From Pandoraea captiosa (GTDB taxonomy: Bacteria > Pseudomonadota > Gammaproteobacteria > Burkholderiales > Burkholderiaceae), in assembly GCF_902459775.1 (NCBI RefSeq), contig NZ_CABPSQ010000001.1:868001-932000 (forward strand): DNA of 64,000 nt, written 5' to 3'. This document shows, one piece after another, positions 53,451-61,393 of this stretch (position 1 is the stretch's first letter; each line of letters starts with the position of its first letter). A model generated the notes under the pieces. The model had not been told where the DNA came from. It did not search any database and worked only from the letters and a program-made list of their open reading frames with translations. The translations under genes were made by a program, and so were the position numbers.

Positions 53451-54719
53451 TCATCCGATCGTCGCAATGGCCGCGTTGACCTTGACGGGTTTTTCGCCGG
53501 GCAACCGGGCTTCATCGACCATCAGCGACTGCACCACCCCCGGCTCGAACACCAGACAGTACGTCGAGCCGCCATATTGAAAGTGTCCCAGCGGATCGCC
53601 CTTTTTCACGCGGCGCTCCCGCTCCACCTGAAGCACGCAGGAGGACACGTCTCCCATTCCGACGAACAGGCACCCCAGCGTGCCGATGGCGGGGTCGTCC
53701 GCCCGGATGACGACGACGGCGCGCGTCGCGGTTGCCGTCAGATAGCCTTGCGAGTCGTTGAGCCCCGCCTGATCGTCTCCCTCCGATTCCGTTTCCGAAA
53801 AGTACGTGCCGGGCAGCCGGTACGCCGCGACGATCGTCCCGTCGATGGGCGCGTGCCAGCGGTGGTAATCGTATGCGCTCAGATACGCCTGATACACGAG
53901 CCCCCCCGCGAAGGGCGCCGCCAACGCCTTGTGCGACGCACCGAACATGTCGATCAGCGAGTAGGGCTGCGCCTTGATCCAGAAGCTGTCGCGCATGCGT
54001 ACGTCGCGCCGGACGTGGTGAGGCGTGCTCTCGCAGGCATTTACGATGACGCGCGTGTCGTCCGGCGCGGCGACGGGGCGGGCGTCCGGCTTGAAGCGTC
54101 GGGTGAAGAAGGCGTTCCATGAGTCGAAGCCACCAAACGGCTGTGACAGATCGACGTCGAACTCGTGGAGCTTCAGGCGTTCCTGTGCGGCGGCGCTTAA
54201 CCACCCGTCGGGCGCGCGCGTGTTGAGAAAAGTGCGCGACTCGGGACTGCTCAGGAATTGGCACCACTGCGTGAGCACGTCGCGCATGCACCGGTTGAAT
54301 TCCGGGTCGCGAAAGAACGCGTAGCCCGACGGCATGCACATCAGCCAGTCGAGCAGCGCGTTGACCGGACACACGATCAGGCTCTTGTTGTCGAACGCCG
54401 GCGCGGTGGTCACGACGAAATCGAGGGCCTGGATGAGCGTGTCGATATCCGTGAATCCGAGTCGATGCCCGTCGTCCAGCGCTTGCACGATGGCCCGGTT
54501 CAGATCCATGCGGCGTACCGGGTCGTCCATGATGCAGGCCCGCAGGCGACCGACGGCCGGACTCAATGGCTCTGTCATGCTGCGATGGCGGGCGTGTCGA
54601 ACGAACTCGGCGCGAAGATCGGCGATGGCCGTTTCGTTTTCGGTGATCCATGCGCCAAGGCGACGACGGGACGACGGCGTGGCAGCGGCACGCGAAGCAG
54701 AACGGGCGGCTGACGTCAT
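53451..54719 (-). CDS. Phosphatidylserine decarboxylase-family protein (PsiD-like pyruvoyl enzyme)
   Basis: This roughly 422-aa protein has an N-terminal PSDC-type domain (residues about 20-170) and a C-terminal PSD domain. SAYDYHRWHAPIDG carries the catalytic His, and GGST near residues 383-386 is the autocleavage site where Ser becomes the pyruvoyl group (LGST in classical PSD). There is no N-terminal membrane anchor, so it resembles the soluble group that includes fungal tryptophan decarboxylase PsiD. It probably decarboxylates a free amino acid. The start may instead be ATG 54770 (METDFG). GAGAGGA lies 11 bases before 54719. Confidence 0.85.
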   Translation of the reverse strand: MTSAARSASRAAATPSSRRRLGAWITENETAIADLRAEFVRHARHRSMTEPLSPAVGRLRACIMDDPVRRMDLNRAIVQALDDGHRLGFTDIDTLIQALDFVVTTAPAFDNKSLIVCPVNALLDWLMCMPSGYAFFRDPEFNRCMRDVLTQWCQFLSSPESRTFLNTRAPDGWLSAAAQERLKLHEFDVDLSQPFGGFDSWNAFFTRRFKPDARPVAAPDDTRVIVNACESTPHHVRRDVRMRDSFWIKAQPYSLIDMFGASHKALAAPFAGGLVYQAYLSAYDYHRWHAPIDGTIVAAYRLPGTYFSETESEGDDQAGLNDSQGYLTATATRAVVVIRADDPAIGTLGCLFVGMGDVSSCVLQVERERRVKKGDPLGHFQYGGSTYCLVFEPGVVQSLMVDEARLPGEKPVKVNAAIATIG

Positions 54720-54801
54720 GACGTTGACGATCCTCTCGGGTAAGGACGTGGGTCCGAAGTCCGTCTCCATGCAAATTCCGTGCGCGCGACGTTCGCCTGT
54801 G

Positions 54802-54835
54802 GCGTCGGCCGGTTGCGTCGGCCGGTTGCGTCGGT
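54802..54835 (+). repeat. 13-bp tandem repeat
   Basis: GCGTCGGCCGGTT occurs twice exactly, followed by GCGTCGGT, in noncoding DNA upstream of the decarboxylase. Confidence 0.85.
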
Positions 54836-54980
54836 CTGCTACGGCGGTTGGTCGTGGCGTGCACGATGTCGTATGTCGGCCGCAGCGGGTGCATTTCGTA
54901 CAAAGCGATGTAGTTTTCGCCACAACCGGACAGTCGCGACGGTGGCGATGGTCATGGCCGGTCGCCGCGCCCGGTTTATC

Positions 54981-55010
54981 GCCTTTCATCGCATTTCATC
55001 GCATTTCGTC
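54981..55010 (+). repeat. 10-bp tandem repeat
   Basis: Three units of GCMTTTCRTC lie in a noncoding region, with a further partial match on the left. Confidence 0.8.
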
Positions 55011-55128
55011 CGCCCTTCGAATGGCGGCTGACGGACGCTAATCCCGCACCAATGTGACGCAGTCGTCGCCGATATCCGCCGATATTGCGGGCAATTACCG
55101 GAACAAACGCCGTGTCGGACGTCCCGTC

Positions 55129-55155
55129 TCAAGTTTTTTGCGTTCACGCCGTTGG
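55129..55155 (+). promoter_or_regulatory. Sigma-28 (FliA) type promoter of the chemoreceptor
   Basis: TCAAGTTT (55129-55136), an exact 11-bp spacer, then GCCGTTGG (55148-55155) match the FliA consensus TAAAGTTT-N11-GCCGATAA at seven of eight and five of eight positions. It precedes a methyl-accepting chemotaxis protein, a standard FliA target, so the two lines of evidence agree. Confidence 0.75.
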
Positions 55156-55256
55156 AGCCGCTAATACTGTCGCACCGGAACGTGTATCGTGCCGGGTGAC
55201 GTAAGGTGGCTGCCGCTGTCGGCGGCCACGAACAGGAAAGAAAGGCGGAAGCGCAA

Positions 55257-56870
55257 ATGTTGAAAAATTGGACGATTCGTTGGCGACTGCGTATGGCCGT
55301 GGCCGGTCTGGCAGCCCTGGTGCTGATCATCGGGGGCCTTGCGCTGCTCGGCCTGAGAGATACTGTGGGGAGTTTGCGCGAGGTATACGACAAGGAACTC
55401 GCCAGCACCCGCTTGCTCGGCGAGTCGGAGATTCACATCGGTCGCGCACGGGCCGTGGTGCTGCGTGCGCCGCAGGCGCCGAGTGAAGACGTGAAGTCCG
55501 CCGACGTCAGGAAGGGCACCGAATACTGGGGCGAATCGGCGAAGGCGTGGCAGGCGTATCTGGCGCTGCCGTCTGACGGCGAGGAGCAGCGTCTCGCGGC
55601 ACAGGTGACGGCGGCGCGCCAGGCGCTCAAGGATGCGTTCACGTCCACCCAGAACAGCATTGCTGCCGGGCAGACCGACGTGTACTACGCGCAGGCCGCC
55701 GTGCTCGGCAAGCGCTACACGTCGTACGTCAACGCCAACGACGCGCTCAAGACGCTCTACGACACGCGCGCCAGATCGAGCTTCGATTCGGCCGTGGCGA
55801 CCTACGACCGGTTGTTCGCGCTGACGTTATGCGCGATCGGCTTTGCGATCGTCGCTGCTATTCTCACCGCGCGCTCGCTCAACCGCGCGATTACGCGTCC
55901 GCTCGACGATGTCCTCGAACACTTCGAGGAAATGGCCGGAGGCGATCTGCAACGCCCGGTGCACGTCACGTCGAGTGACGAGATGGGGCGCCTGCTGGGC
56001 GCGCTCGGCAACATGAAGGCGCAGCTCAACGACACGGTAGCCAAGGTACGAAAGAGCGGCGAAGCCATTGCCGCCAGCGCGCGCGAGATCGCGGCGGGCA
56101 ACCTCGACCTGTCGGCCCGGACCGAACAACAGGCGGCCTCGCTCGAAGAAACGGCGGCAAGCATGGAGGAACTGACGAGCACGGTGCGGCAGAACATGGA
56201 GCACGCGCGTGCCGCGAACCAGTTGGCCCGCGAGGCGAGCGAGCAGACGGGGGCTGGCGATGCGGCCATGAGCGAAGTGACGGACACGATGCGGGCCATC
56301 GATGCCGGCTCTGCCAAGATTCGCGACATCATCGCGCTCATCGACGGGATTGCATTTCAGACCAACATTCTGGCGCTCAATGCGGCGGTGGAAGCCGCGA
56401 GGGCGGGCGAGCAGGGGCGTGGTTTCGCCGTTGTCGCCGGCGAAGTCCGCACGCTGGCGCAGCGCTCGGCCAGCGCGGCGCGCGACATCAAGACGCTTAT
56501 CGAATCGTCCGCCGAGCGTTCGGCGGCAGGAAGCCGGATCGTGGGTGAGGCGGGCGCCGCGATGCACACCATCGCCGCCAGCGTGCAACGCGTGACGGAC
56601 ATCATGGCGGAAATCTCGGCGGCGTCCGAAGAGCAGACGGCGGGCATCGATCAGGTAGCACGCGCGGTGACGCAAATGGACGAGGTCACCCAGCAAAACG
56701 CCGCATTGGTCGAACAGGCGTCGGCCGCCGCGCAGTCGCTCGCGGAACAGGCCGAGTCGCTCAAGGCCGCCGTCGCGGTGTTTCGTCTGACACAGGGGGA
56801 GGAAGACGCGGGATCGATGGCCGGCACCGCCGGAGTGGCCCGCGCCCGGTTGCACGCGGTGACCTCCTGA
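55257..56870 (+). CDS. Methyl-accepting chemotaxis protein (Tar/Tsr-like)
   Basis: This 537-aa receptor has TM1 near residues 13-33, a four-helix-bundle periplasmic domain (about 34-185), TM2 near 187-208 and a HAMP domain near 210-262. The signalling hairpin tip is [20 protein letters not shown] near 360-380. Methylation-type Glu/Gln pairs flank it ([19 protein letters not shown]). There is no C-terminal NWETF-like pentapeptide, so it depends on other receptors' CheR/CheB docking. The ATG at 55257 is preferred over upstream ATGs. The ligand is unknown. Confidence 0.94.
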   Translation: MLKNWTIRWRLRMAVAGLAALVLIIGGLALLGLRDTVGSLREVYDKELASTRLLGESEIHIGRARAVVLRAPQAPSEDVKSADVRKGTEYWGESAKAWQAYLALPSDGEEQRLAAQVTAARQALKDAFTSTQNSIAAGQTDVYYAQAAVLGKRYTSYVNANDALKTLYDTRARSSFDSAVATYDRLFALTLCAIGFAIVAAILTARSLNRAITRPLDDVLEHFEEMAGGDLQRPVHVTSSDEMGRLLGALGNMKAQLNDTVAKVRKSGEAIAASAREIAAGNLDLSARTEQQAASLEETAASMEELTSTVRQNMEHARAANQLAREASEQTGAGDAAMSEVTDTMRAIDAGSAKIRDIIALIDGIAFQTNILALNAAVEAARAGEQGRGFAVVAGEVRTLAQRSASAARDIKTLIESSAERSAAGSRIVGEAGAAMHTIAASVQRVTDIMAEISAASEEQTAGIDQVARAVTQMDEVTQQNAALVEQASAAAQSLAEQAESLKAAVAVFRLTQGEEDAGSMAGTAGVARARLHAVTS

Positions 56871-56933
56871 GCGGCGAAAGCTTGTAACCTACGGTCTCAC
56901 TTTCCACGAACGCCGCTACGGCGCATTTCTCTC

Positions 56934-57326
56934 ATGAGCCAGCAAACGCCTGTCGAATACGCCGCCGCCTCGCCTGAAGTCAAAGCCGTCTTCGATGACA
57001 TCAAGGCGACTCGCGGCGTCCCGGACGTCAACAACTTCTGGAAATACATTGCCCAGCATCCGCCGACCCTCGAGCGCACGTGGGGCAGTCTCAAGGACAT
57101 CATGTCTGCGGGAGCGCTCGATCCCCTCGTGAAGGAGATGATCTACGTGGCCGTCAGTGTCACCAACAACTGCGGATACTGCGTAGCGAGTCATACGGCA
57201 GGCGCGCGTCGGGCCGGGATGACGGACGAAATGTTCGGCGAATTGCTGGCCGTCGTCGGTATGGCCAACGAGACCAATCGGCTCGCCGTCGGGTACCGTG
57301 TGCCGATCGATCCCGCTTTCGAATAA
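56934..57326 (+). CDS. Carboxymuconolactone decarboxylase/AhpD-like protein
   Basis: This 130-aa all-helical protein has the redox-type C-x-x-C-x-x-x-H motif (CGYCVASH, residues about 80-87) found in AhpD and many CMD-family members. The motif suggests peroxidase or thiol chemistry rather than lactone decarboxylation, for which no pathway genes are present. It follows the chemoreceptor by 63 bp, and an independent promoter is possible. Confidence 0.88.
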   Translation: MSQQTPVEYAAASPEVKAVFDDIKATRGVPDVNNFWKYIAQHPPTLERTWGSLKDIMSAGALDPLVKEMIYVAVSVTNNCGYCVASHTAGARRAGMTDEMFGELLAVVGMANETNRLAVGYRVPIDPAFE

Positions 57327-57371
57327 AGTGGGGGAACAAGCGAGATCGATGTCTGCACGCCTGCACGTGCC

Positions 57372-57411
57372 GCGTTATTGCCCGTTATTGAGCTATTGCG
57401 CGCTATTGCGG
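57372..57411 (+). repeat. Degenerate 10-bp tandem repeat at the end of the flavin oxidoreductase gene
   Basis: About four units of GCTATTGCGC type (first two GCGTTATTGC-like) lie downstream of the CMD gene and run into the last codons and stop of the convergent flavin oxidoreductase. Confidence 0.7.
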
Positions 57412-58698
57412 GACGCTGCGGGCCATCCATTGACGATACCGTCGCGTCTGGCACGCCGCTCCCAACTGCTGGGCGATGAGCGCACGCAGGGGCGACACCT
57501 CGGGGTCGGTCGCGCGCCCGGCGCTCAGGCGCTTGAGCTGAAACTTCACGACGGCCATGTTGGCCAACGATCCCAAGGCTTTGTTTTTCCACTGAATCGG
57601 CCTGAGCTTCGGGGCTGACGTCTGCCCCGTCCTCCATTGATTCGGCAGGCCGGGTTCGATGGAAAGCGCGGTGGCCATTCCGACCATCGCCGTGCCGCTT
57701 GCCACCACCTCCTCGGCCACCGCACGCCGACGAATGCCGCCGGTCACCATCAGTGGCATGCGCGCCACGGCGACCGTCTCACGCGCGAATTCCAGAAAGT
57801 ACGCCTCGCGCGCCAGCGTTCGTCCGTCACGCGCTTCTCCCTGCATGGCGGGCGCTTCGTAACTCCCGCCGGAAAGCTCGACGAGGTCGACGCCGAGTGA
57901 GCCGAGCATTTCGACGACGCGACGGGCATCGTCCGGCCCGAAGCCGCCGCGCTGGAAGTCGGCCGAGTTCAGCTTTACCGCAACGGCAAAGTCCGACGCG
58001 ACCACGCCGCGCACCGCACGCACAACGTCCAGCAACAACCGCGCACGATTCTCGAGACTGCCGCCCCAGCGATCGCCTCGCTGGTTCGTCAACGGCGACA
58101 GGAACTGGCTGAGCAGATACCCGTGCGCAGCATGGACCTCGACACCGGTGAATCCGCTTTGCTCTGCCAGCCTGGCGCTGCGTGCGAACCGCTCGACGAC
58201 ATCGGCAATGTCTGCCTCGGTCATCTCACGCGGTACGGCGAATCTCTTGGAGAGCTTGCCGAGGTCGAGGGCGACCGCCGACGGGGCAACGGTCTGTTGC
58301 CCCAGCGCCGAGAGCATCTGGCGTCCCGGGTGATTCAGTTGCATCCAGACCTGCGCACCGTTTTGCCGGGCGGTTTGCGCCCATTGGCGGAAGCGGGGCA
58401 AGTGCTCGGCGTCTTCAAGGACAACCCCGCCGGGTCCCGTCATCGCCCGGGCATCGATCATGACGTTGCCCGTGATGATCAACCCGGCACCGCCCCGTGC
58501 CCAGGCGTCATACAGGCGAATGAGCTCGTCCGACGGCGCGTGATCGGCGTCGGCCATGTTCTCCTCCATCGCCGCCTTGGCAATGCGGTTGGGGATCGAC
58601 GCGCCGTTGGGCAGCGTGAGCGGTGTGAAGAGGGTTGTTGCCTGTGGGAGGGTGAGAACGGCGGCGGGGGTGGAGGGGCTGGGGGGCATGGAGGTCAT
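57403..58698 (-). CDS. NADH:flavin oxidoreductase, old yellow enzyme family
   Basis: This 431-aa FMN TIM-barrel enzyme has the active-site GVEVHAAHGYLLSQFLSP, preceded by QLNHPGRQ and followed by NQRGDRWGGSLENRARLLLD. MVTGGIRRR supplies the FMN-phosphate site. It lacks the C-terminal FeS/FAD half of 2,4-dienoyl-CoA reductases, so it is the single-domain type. It reduces activated alkenes or detoxifies electrophiles. It has a MerR-type 19-bp-spaced promoter and faces the MerR gene, which fits induction by a reactive electrophile. Confidence 0.92.
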   Translation of the reverse strand: MTSMPPSPSTPAAVLTLPQATTLFTPLTLPNGASIPNRIAKAAMEENMADADHAPSDELIRLYDAWARGGAGLIITGNVMIDARAMTGPGGVVLEDAEHLPRFRQWAQTARQNGAQVWMQLNHPGRQMLSALGQQTVAPSAVALDLGKLSKRFAVPREMTEADIADVVERFARSARLAEQSGFTGVEVHAAHGYLLSQFLSPLTNQRGDRWGGSLENRARLLLDVVRAVRGVVASDFAVAVKLNSADFQRGGFGPDDARRVVEMLGSLGVDLVELSGGSYEAPAMQGEARDGRTLAREAYFLEFARETVAVARMPLMVTGGIRRRAVAEEVVASGTAMVGMATALSIEPGLPNQWRTGQTSAPKLRPIQWKNKALGSLANMAVVKFQLKRLSAGRATDPEVSPLRALIAQQLGAACQTRRYRQWMARSVPQ

Positions 58699-58733
58699 GT
58701 TCTTGCCTCGATTCTTCCGTTGACGATAGCAGG

Positions 58734-58764
58734 ACCATAACCTTAAAGTTCACTTTAATGTCAA
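58734..58764 (-). promoter_or_regulatory. MerR-type promoter with 19-bp spacer and central palindrome
   Basis: On the minus strand a perfect TTGACA (58759-58764) and TATGGT (58734-58739) are separated by 19 bp. The spacer contains the palindrome TTAAAGT-GA-ACTTTAA (58743-58758). An over-long spacer with a centred dyad is the signature of MerR/SoxR-controlled promoters, in which activator binding untwists the DNA. It drives the flavin oxidoreductase and lies 18 bp from the MerR start. Confidence 0.9.
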
Positions 58765-58781
58765 GTGGCGGGAGCGGAAAG

Positions 58782-59258
58782 ATGAAGATCGGTGAGTTGG
58801 CGCAGGCGAGCGGGGTGGCGGCGTCGCGTATCCGCTTTTACGAGGCGCAGGGATTGCTGCCGAACGCGCAGCGGCAATCCAATGGATATCGGGACTACGA
58901 CGACGACGCGCTGACGCGGCTGGGATTGATCCGCAGAGCCCAGAACGCCGGATTTTCGCTCGATGAAATCCGCACCATCCTGCCGCCGGATCTCAAGGCA
59001 TGGCCGCACGACAAACTGCTTGAGGTACTGCGTCGGAAGGTCGGGGAAATCGACGCCTTGGAGCGAAATCTGGCGGCATCGAAACGTAGCCTGATCGCGC
59101 TGATCGATGCCATCGAACATCGCCAGGAGGGCGAAGATTGCGAGGCAGCGTCGCAGCGCGTGCTCGCGTGCGTGCGGGGCGGTGAAGACGGTGAAGACAG
59201 CGCGTCGCCGTCCACCCCCGAGATGCCTGTGTGCGCCCCGGCAAGGAAGTCCGCTTGA
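58782..59258 (+). CDS. MerR-family regulator
   Basis: This 158-aa regulator has an N-terminal winged HTH (MKIGELAQASGVAASRIRFYEAQGLL) and a dimerisation helix (residues about 80-115). There is one Cys at about 119 (GEDCEAA), one at about 129 (VLACV), and CAP near the C-terminus. The pattern is unlike metal-binding MerR and nearer to SoxR/redox or electrophile sensors. A GGAG SD lies close to the ATG. The MerR-type promoter next to it identifies the divergent flavin oxidoreductase as target. Confidence 0.92.
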   Translation: MKIGELAQASGVAASRIRFYEAQGLLPNAQRQSNGYRDYDDDALTRLGLIRRAQNAGFSLDEIRTILPPDLKAWPHDKLLEVLRRKVGEIDALERNLAASKRSLIALIDAIEHRQEGEDCEAASQRVLACVRGGEDGEDSASPSTPEMPVCAPARKSA

Positions 59259-59294
59259 AGACCTTCGCCTGGAGACATTCACCAGGCGCCGTTC

Positions 59295-59320
59295 CCGCCA
59301 ACATCGTCCGCCAACATCGC
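59295..59320 (+). repeat. 13-bp direct repeat between MerR and CitE-like genes
   Basis: CCGCCAACATCGY occurs twice in tandem in the 68-bp gap between the convergent MerR and CitE-like genes. Confidence 0.75.
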
Positions 59321-59326
59321 TAATCG

Positions 59327-60151
59327 TCAGCGGCTCGCAAGGATCTCCCTCGCCTTGGCGATTACGGGCGCGTCGATCATCTTGCCGTCCAGCGCGACGG
59401 CGGCCCCGCCACTGGCGTCGGCCGCCGCGATCACACGCTCCGCCCACGCGATTTCGTCGTCACGCCAGGCGAACGCCGCGTGAACCGGCGCCACCTGTCG
59501 GGGATGGATGCAGAGCTTGCCGCGAAAGCCGAGCGCACGAGCGCGGCGCGCCGAGGCTTCGATGAGTGCGGCATCGTCGAGCGCCGTCGTCACCCCGTCG
59601 ATGGGCGCGGCGATACCGGCGACGCGCGAGGCGAGCGTGAGTTGCAACCGGAAGTACAGCAGTTCATCCGCATCGCCCTCGATCCCGATGTCGAGCTGAA
59701 AGTCGATGGTGCCGAACATCAGGCGCGCCACGCGCGGCGCCGCAGCGATCTCGCCCAGTGCCGCGAACGCCTTGGCAGTTTCGATCAACGGCACGAGCTG
59801 CAATGTCGGCGAAGCACCCTTCGCGGCCTGAACGAGCGTTGCCGCCGCTTCCGTTTTGGGCACGACGAGTCCACTGAGCTTCGGCAATCCGGCCAGTGCG
59901 CTGACATCTTCCTCGAACCACGCGGTCGATGCGGCGTTGATCCGAACGTACACGGGCGTCGAGATCGCCTCGCCCGACGCCTCGATCCACGCGGCGACCT
60001 GAGCGCGGGCCGTTAGCTTGTCGGCAGGCGCAACGGCATCTTCGAGATCGAGAATGACGGCGTCGGCGCCCGAGGCACACGCCTTGTCGAAACGTTCCGG
60101 GCGATTGCCCGGTACGAAGAGCCAACTGCGAACGATGGGGTGGGATGACAT
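59327..60151 (-). CDS. HpcH/HpaI-type lyase, CitE-like (citramalyl-/malyl-CoA lyase candidate)
   Basis: This 274-aa TIM-barrel lyase has RSWLFVPGNRPERF and the metal-binding Glu in ILDLEDAV. LMFGTIDFQLDIG carries the second acidic ligand, and GKLCIHPRQVAPV is a conserved CoA-lyase segment. The family includes citrate-lyase beta subunit, malyl-CoA lyase and (S)-citramalyl-CoA lyase. With no citDF genes nearby, it is a free-standing CoA-lyase. It follows the CoA-transferase by three bases, so they are co-translated. Confidence 0.9.
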   Translation of the reverse strand: MSSHPIVRSWLFVPGNRPERFDKACASGADAVILDLEDAVAPADKLTARAQVAAWIEASGEAISTPVYVRINAASTAWFEEDVSALAGLPKLSGLVVPKTEAAATLVQAAKGASPTLQLVPLIETAKAFAALGEIAAAPRVARLMFGTIDFQLDIGIEGDADELLYFRLQLTLASRVAGIAAPIDGVTTALDDAALIEASARRARALGFRGKLCIHPRQVAPVHAAFAWRDDEIAWAERVIAAADASGGAAVALDGKMIDAPVIAKAREILASR

Positions 60152-60154
60152 GGA

Positions 60155-61342
60155 TTACACCGCCTGCGCCGCATGCAGCGCGTCGATTTGGGCCGGGGTG
60201 CGCCCGAGTTCGGTGAGGATGGCGTCGGTGTGCTCGCCCAGGGCAGGGATCGGATCCATGCGCGGCGTGAACGCCGCACTCGCGCTCGGCATACCGGGGG
60301 GAATCGGGGCCTTGACCGTGCCGTTCGGCGTTGCGACCTCCGCCCAGCGCCGACGTGCGGCAAGCTGGGCATGCCCCCACACATCGCCCATTTCGTTGAG
60401 GTTGGCGTTGGCAATGCCGACGGCATCGAGGCGATCGACCAGTTGCGGTGCGCTCAGGTGCATGAAGACGTCGCGAATGATGGCGCGCAGGGCATCGCGG
60501 TTCTCCAGGCGTTGCGGGTTCGAAGCGAAACGGCGATCCTCGGCCAGCGACGGCTGCTCCAGCACCTTCTCGCAGAACGTTTTCCATTCCCGCTCGTTTT
60601 GCAGCCCCAGCATGACGGTCTTGCCGTCGCCGGTCTCGAACGGGCCATACGGGAAGATGGTGGCGTGCGCGGCGCCCGCGCGCGGCGGCGGTGTCTGGTC
60701 GTCTACCGCGTAGTACAGCGGGAAGCCCATCCACTCGACCATGCATTCGAGCATCGAGATGTCGATACGCGAGCCCTTGCCGGTCTTGCCGCGCTGGATC
60801 AGCGCCGAGAGGATGTTGGTGTAGGCGTACATGCCGGCGGCGATGTCCGCGATCGAACAGCCGGCCTTGGCCGACGCCTCGGGCGAACCCGTCACCGAAA
60901 GAAAGCCCGACTCGCTCTGGATCAGCAGGTCATAAGCCTTCTTGTCGCGGTACGGACCGTCCGGACCATATCCCGAAATACCGCACACGATGATGCGCGG
61001 ATAGCGCGCGCACAGGGCGTCGTAGCTCAGGCCGAGACGGTCCGCTGCGCCGGGGGCGAGGTTCTGCACCAGCACATCGGCGTCGGCGAGCAGATCGTGA
61101 AGCACGGACTGCGCGGCTTCCTGCTTCAGGTCGAGCGTCAGGCTTTCCTTGGAGCGGTTCGTCCACACGAAATGGGAGGACATGCCGTTCACGCGGGCGT
61201 CATATGCACGGGCAAAGTCGCCGGTGCCGGGGCGCTCGATCTTGATCACCCGTGCGCCGAGATCGGCGAGTTGACGGGTGCAGAACGGTGCCGCAATGGC
61301 GTGTTCCAGCGCGATGACCTTGATGCCGTCCAGGGGCCTCAT
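60155..61342 (-). CDS. Class III CoA-transferase (CaiB/BaiF family)
   Basis: This 395-aa enzyme transfers CoA to a carboxylate. The N-terminus has VIALEHAIAAPFCTRQLADLGARVIKIE, and YDLLIQSESGFLSVTG near residues 145-160 is where class III enzymes carry the catalytic Asp. GAIARAxG-like domains follow. The ATG 61342 has CGGAG upstream. A TTG 10 codons earlier is less likely. It is set between a 2-hydroxycarboxylate transporter and a CoA-lyase, so it probably activates the imported acid, for example malate or citramalate, using succinyl-CoA. Confidence 0.9.
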   Translation of the reverse strand: MRPLDGIKVIALEHAIAAPFCTRQLADLGARVIKIERPGTGDFARAYDARVNGMSSHFVWTNRSKESLTLDLKQEAAQSVLHDLLADADVLVQNLAPGAADRLGLSYDALCARYPRIIVCGISGYGPDGPYRDKKAYDLLIQSESGFLSVTGSPEASAKAGCSIADIAAGMYAYTNILSALIQRGKTGKGSRIDISMLECMVEWMGFPLYYAVDDQTPPPRAGAAHATIFPYGPFETGDGKTVMLGLQNEREWKTFCEKVLEQPSLAEDRRFASNPQRLENRDALRAIIRDVFMHLSAPQLVDRLDAVGIANANLNEMGDVWGHAQLAARRRWAEVATPNGTVKAPIPPGMPSASAAFTPRMDPIPALGEHTDAILTELGRTPAQIDALHAAQAV

Positions 61343-61393
61343 GACAGAAATCTCCGAGAAAACAATGGGCAAAGTGAGCGAGTCGTGGCCAGA

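Larger units (their letters stand above)
54720..55256. other. 537-bp intergenic control region between divergent genes
   Basis: No gene is supported. The left part may hold the extended N-terminus of the decarboxylase. Two short arrays are present, and a sigma-28-type promoter lies at 55129-55155, leaving a roughly 95-base leader for the chemoreceptor. A stretch of AT-richer DNA (54965-55015) with ATCGCATTTC repeats is unlike its surroundings. Confidence 0.55.
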
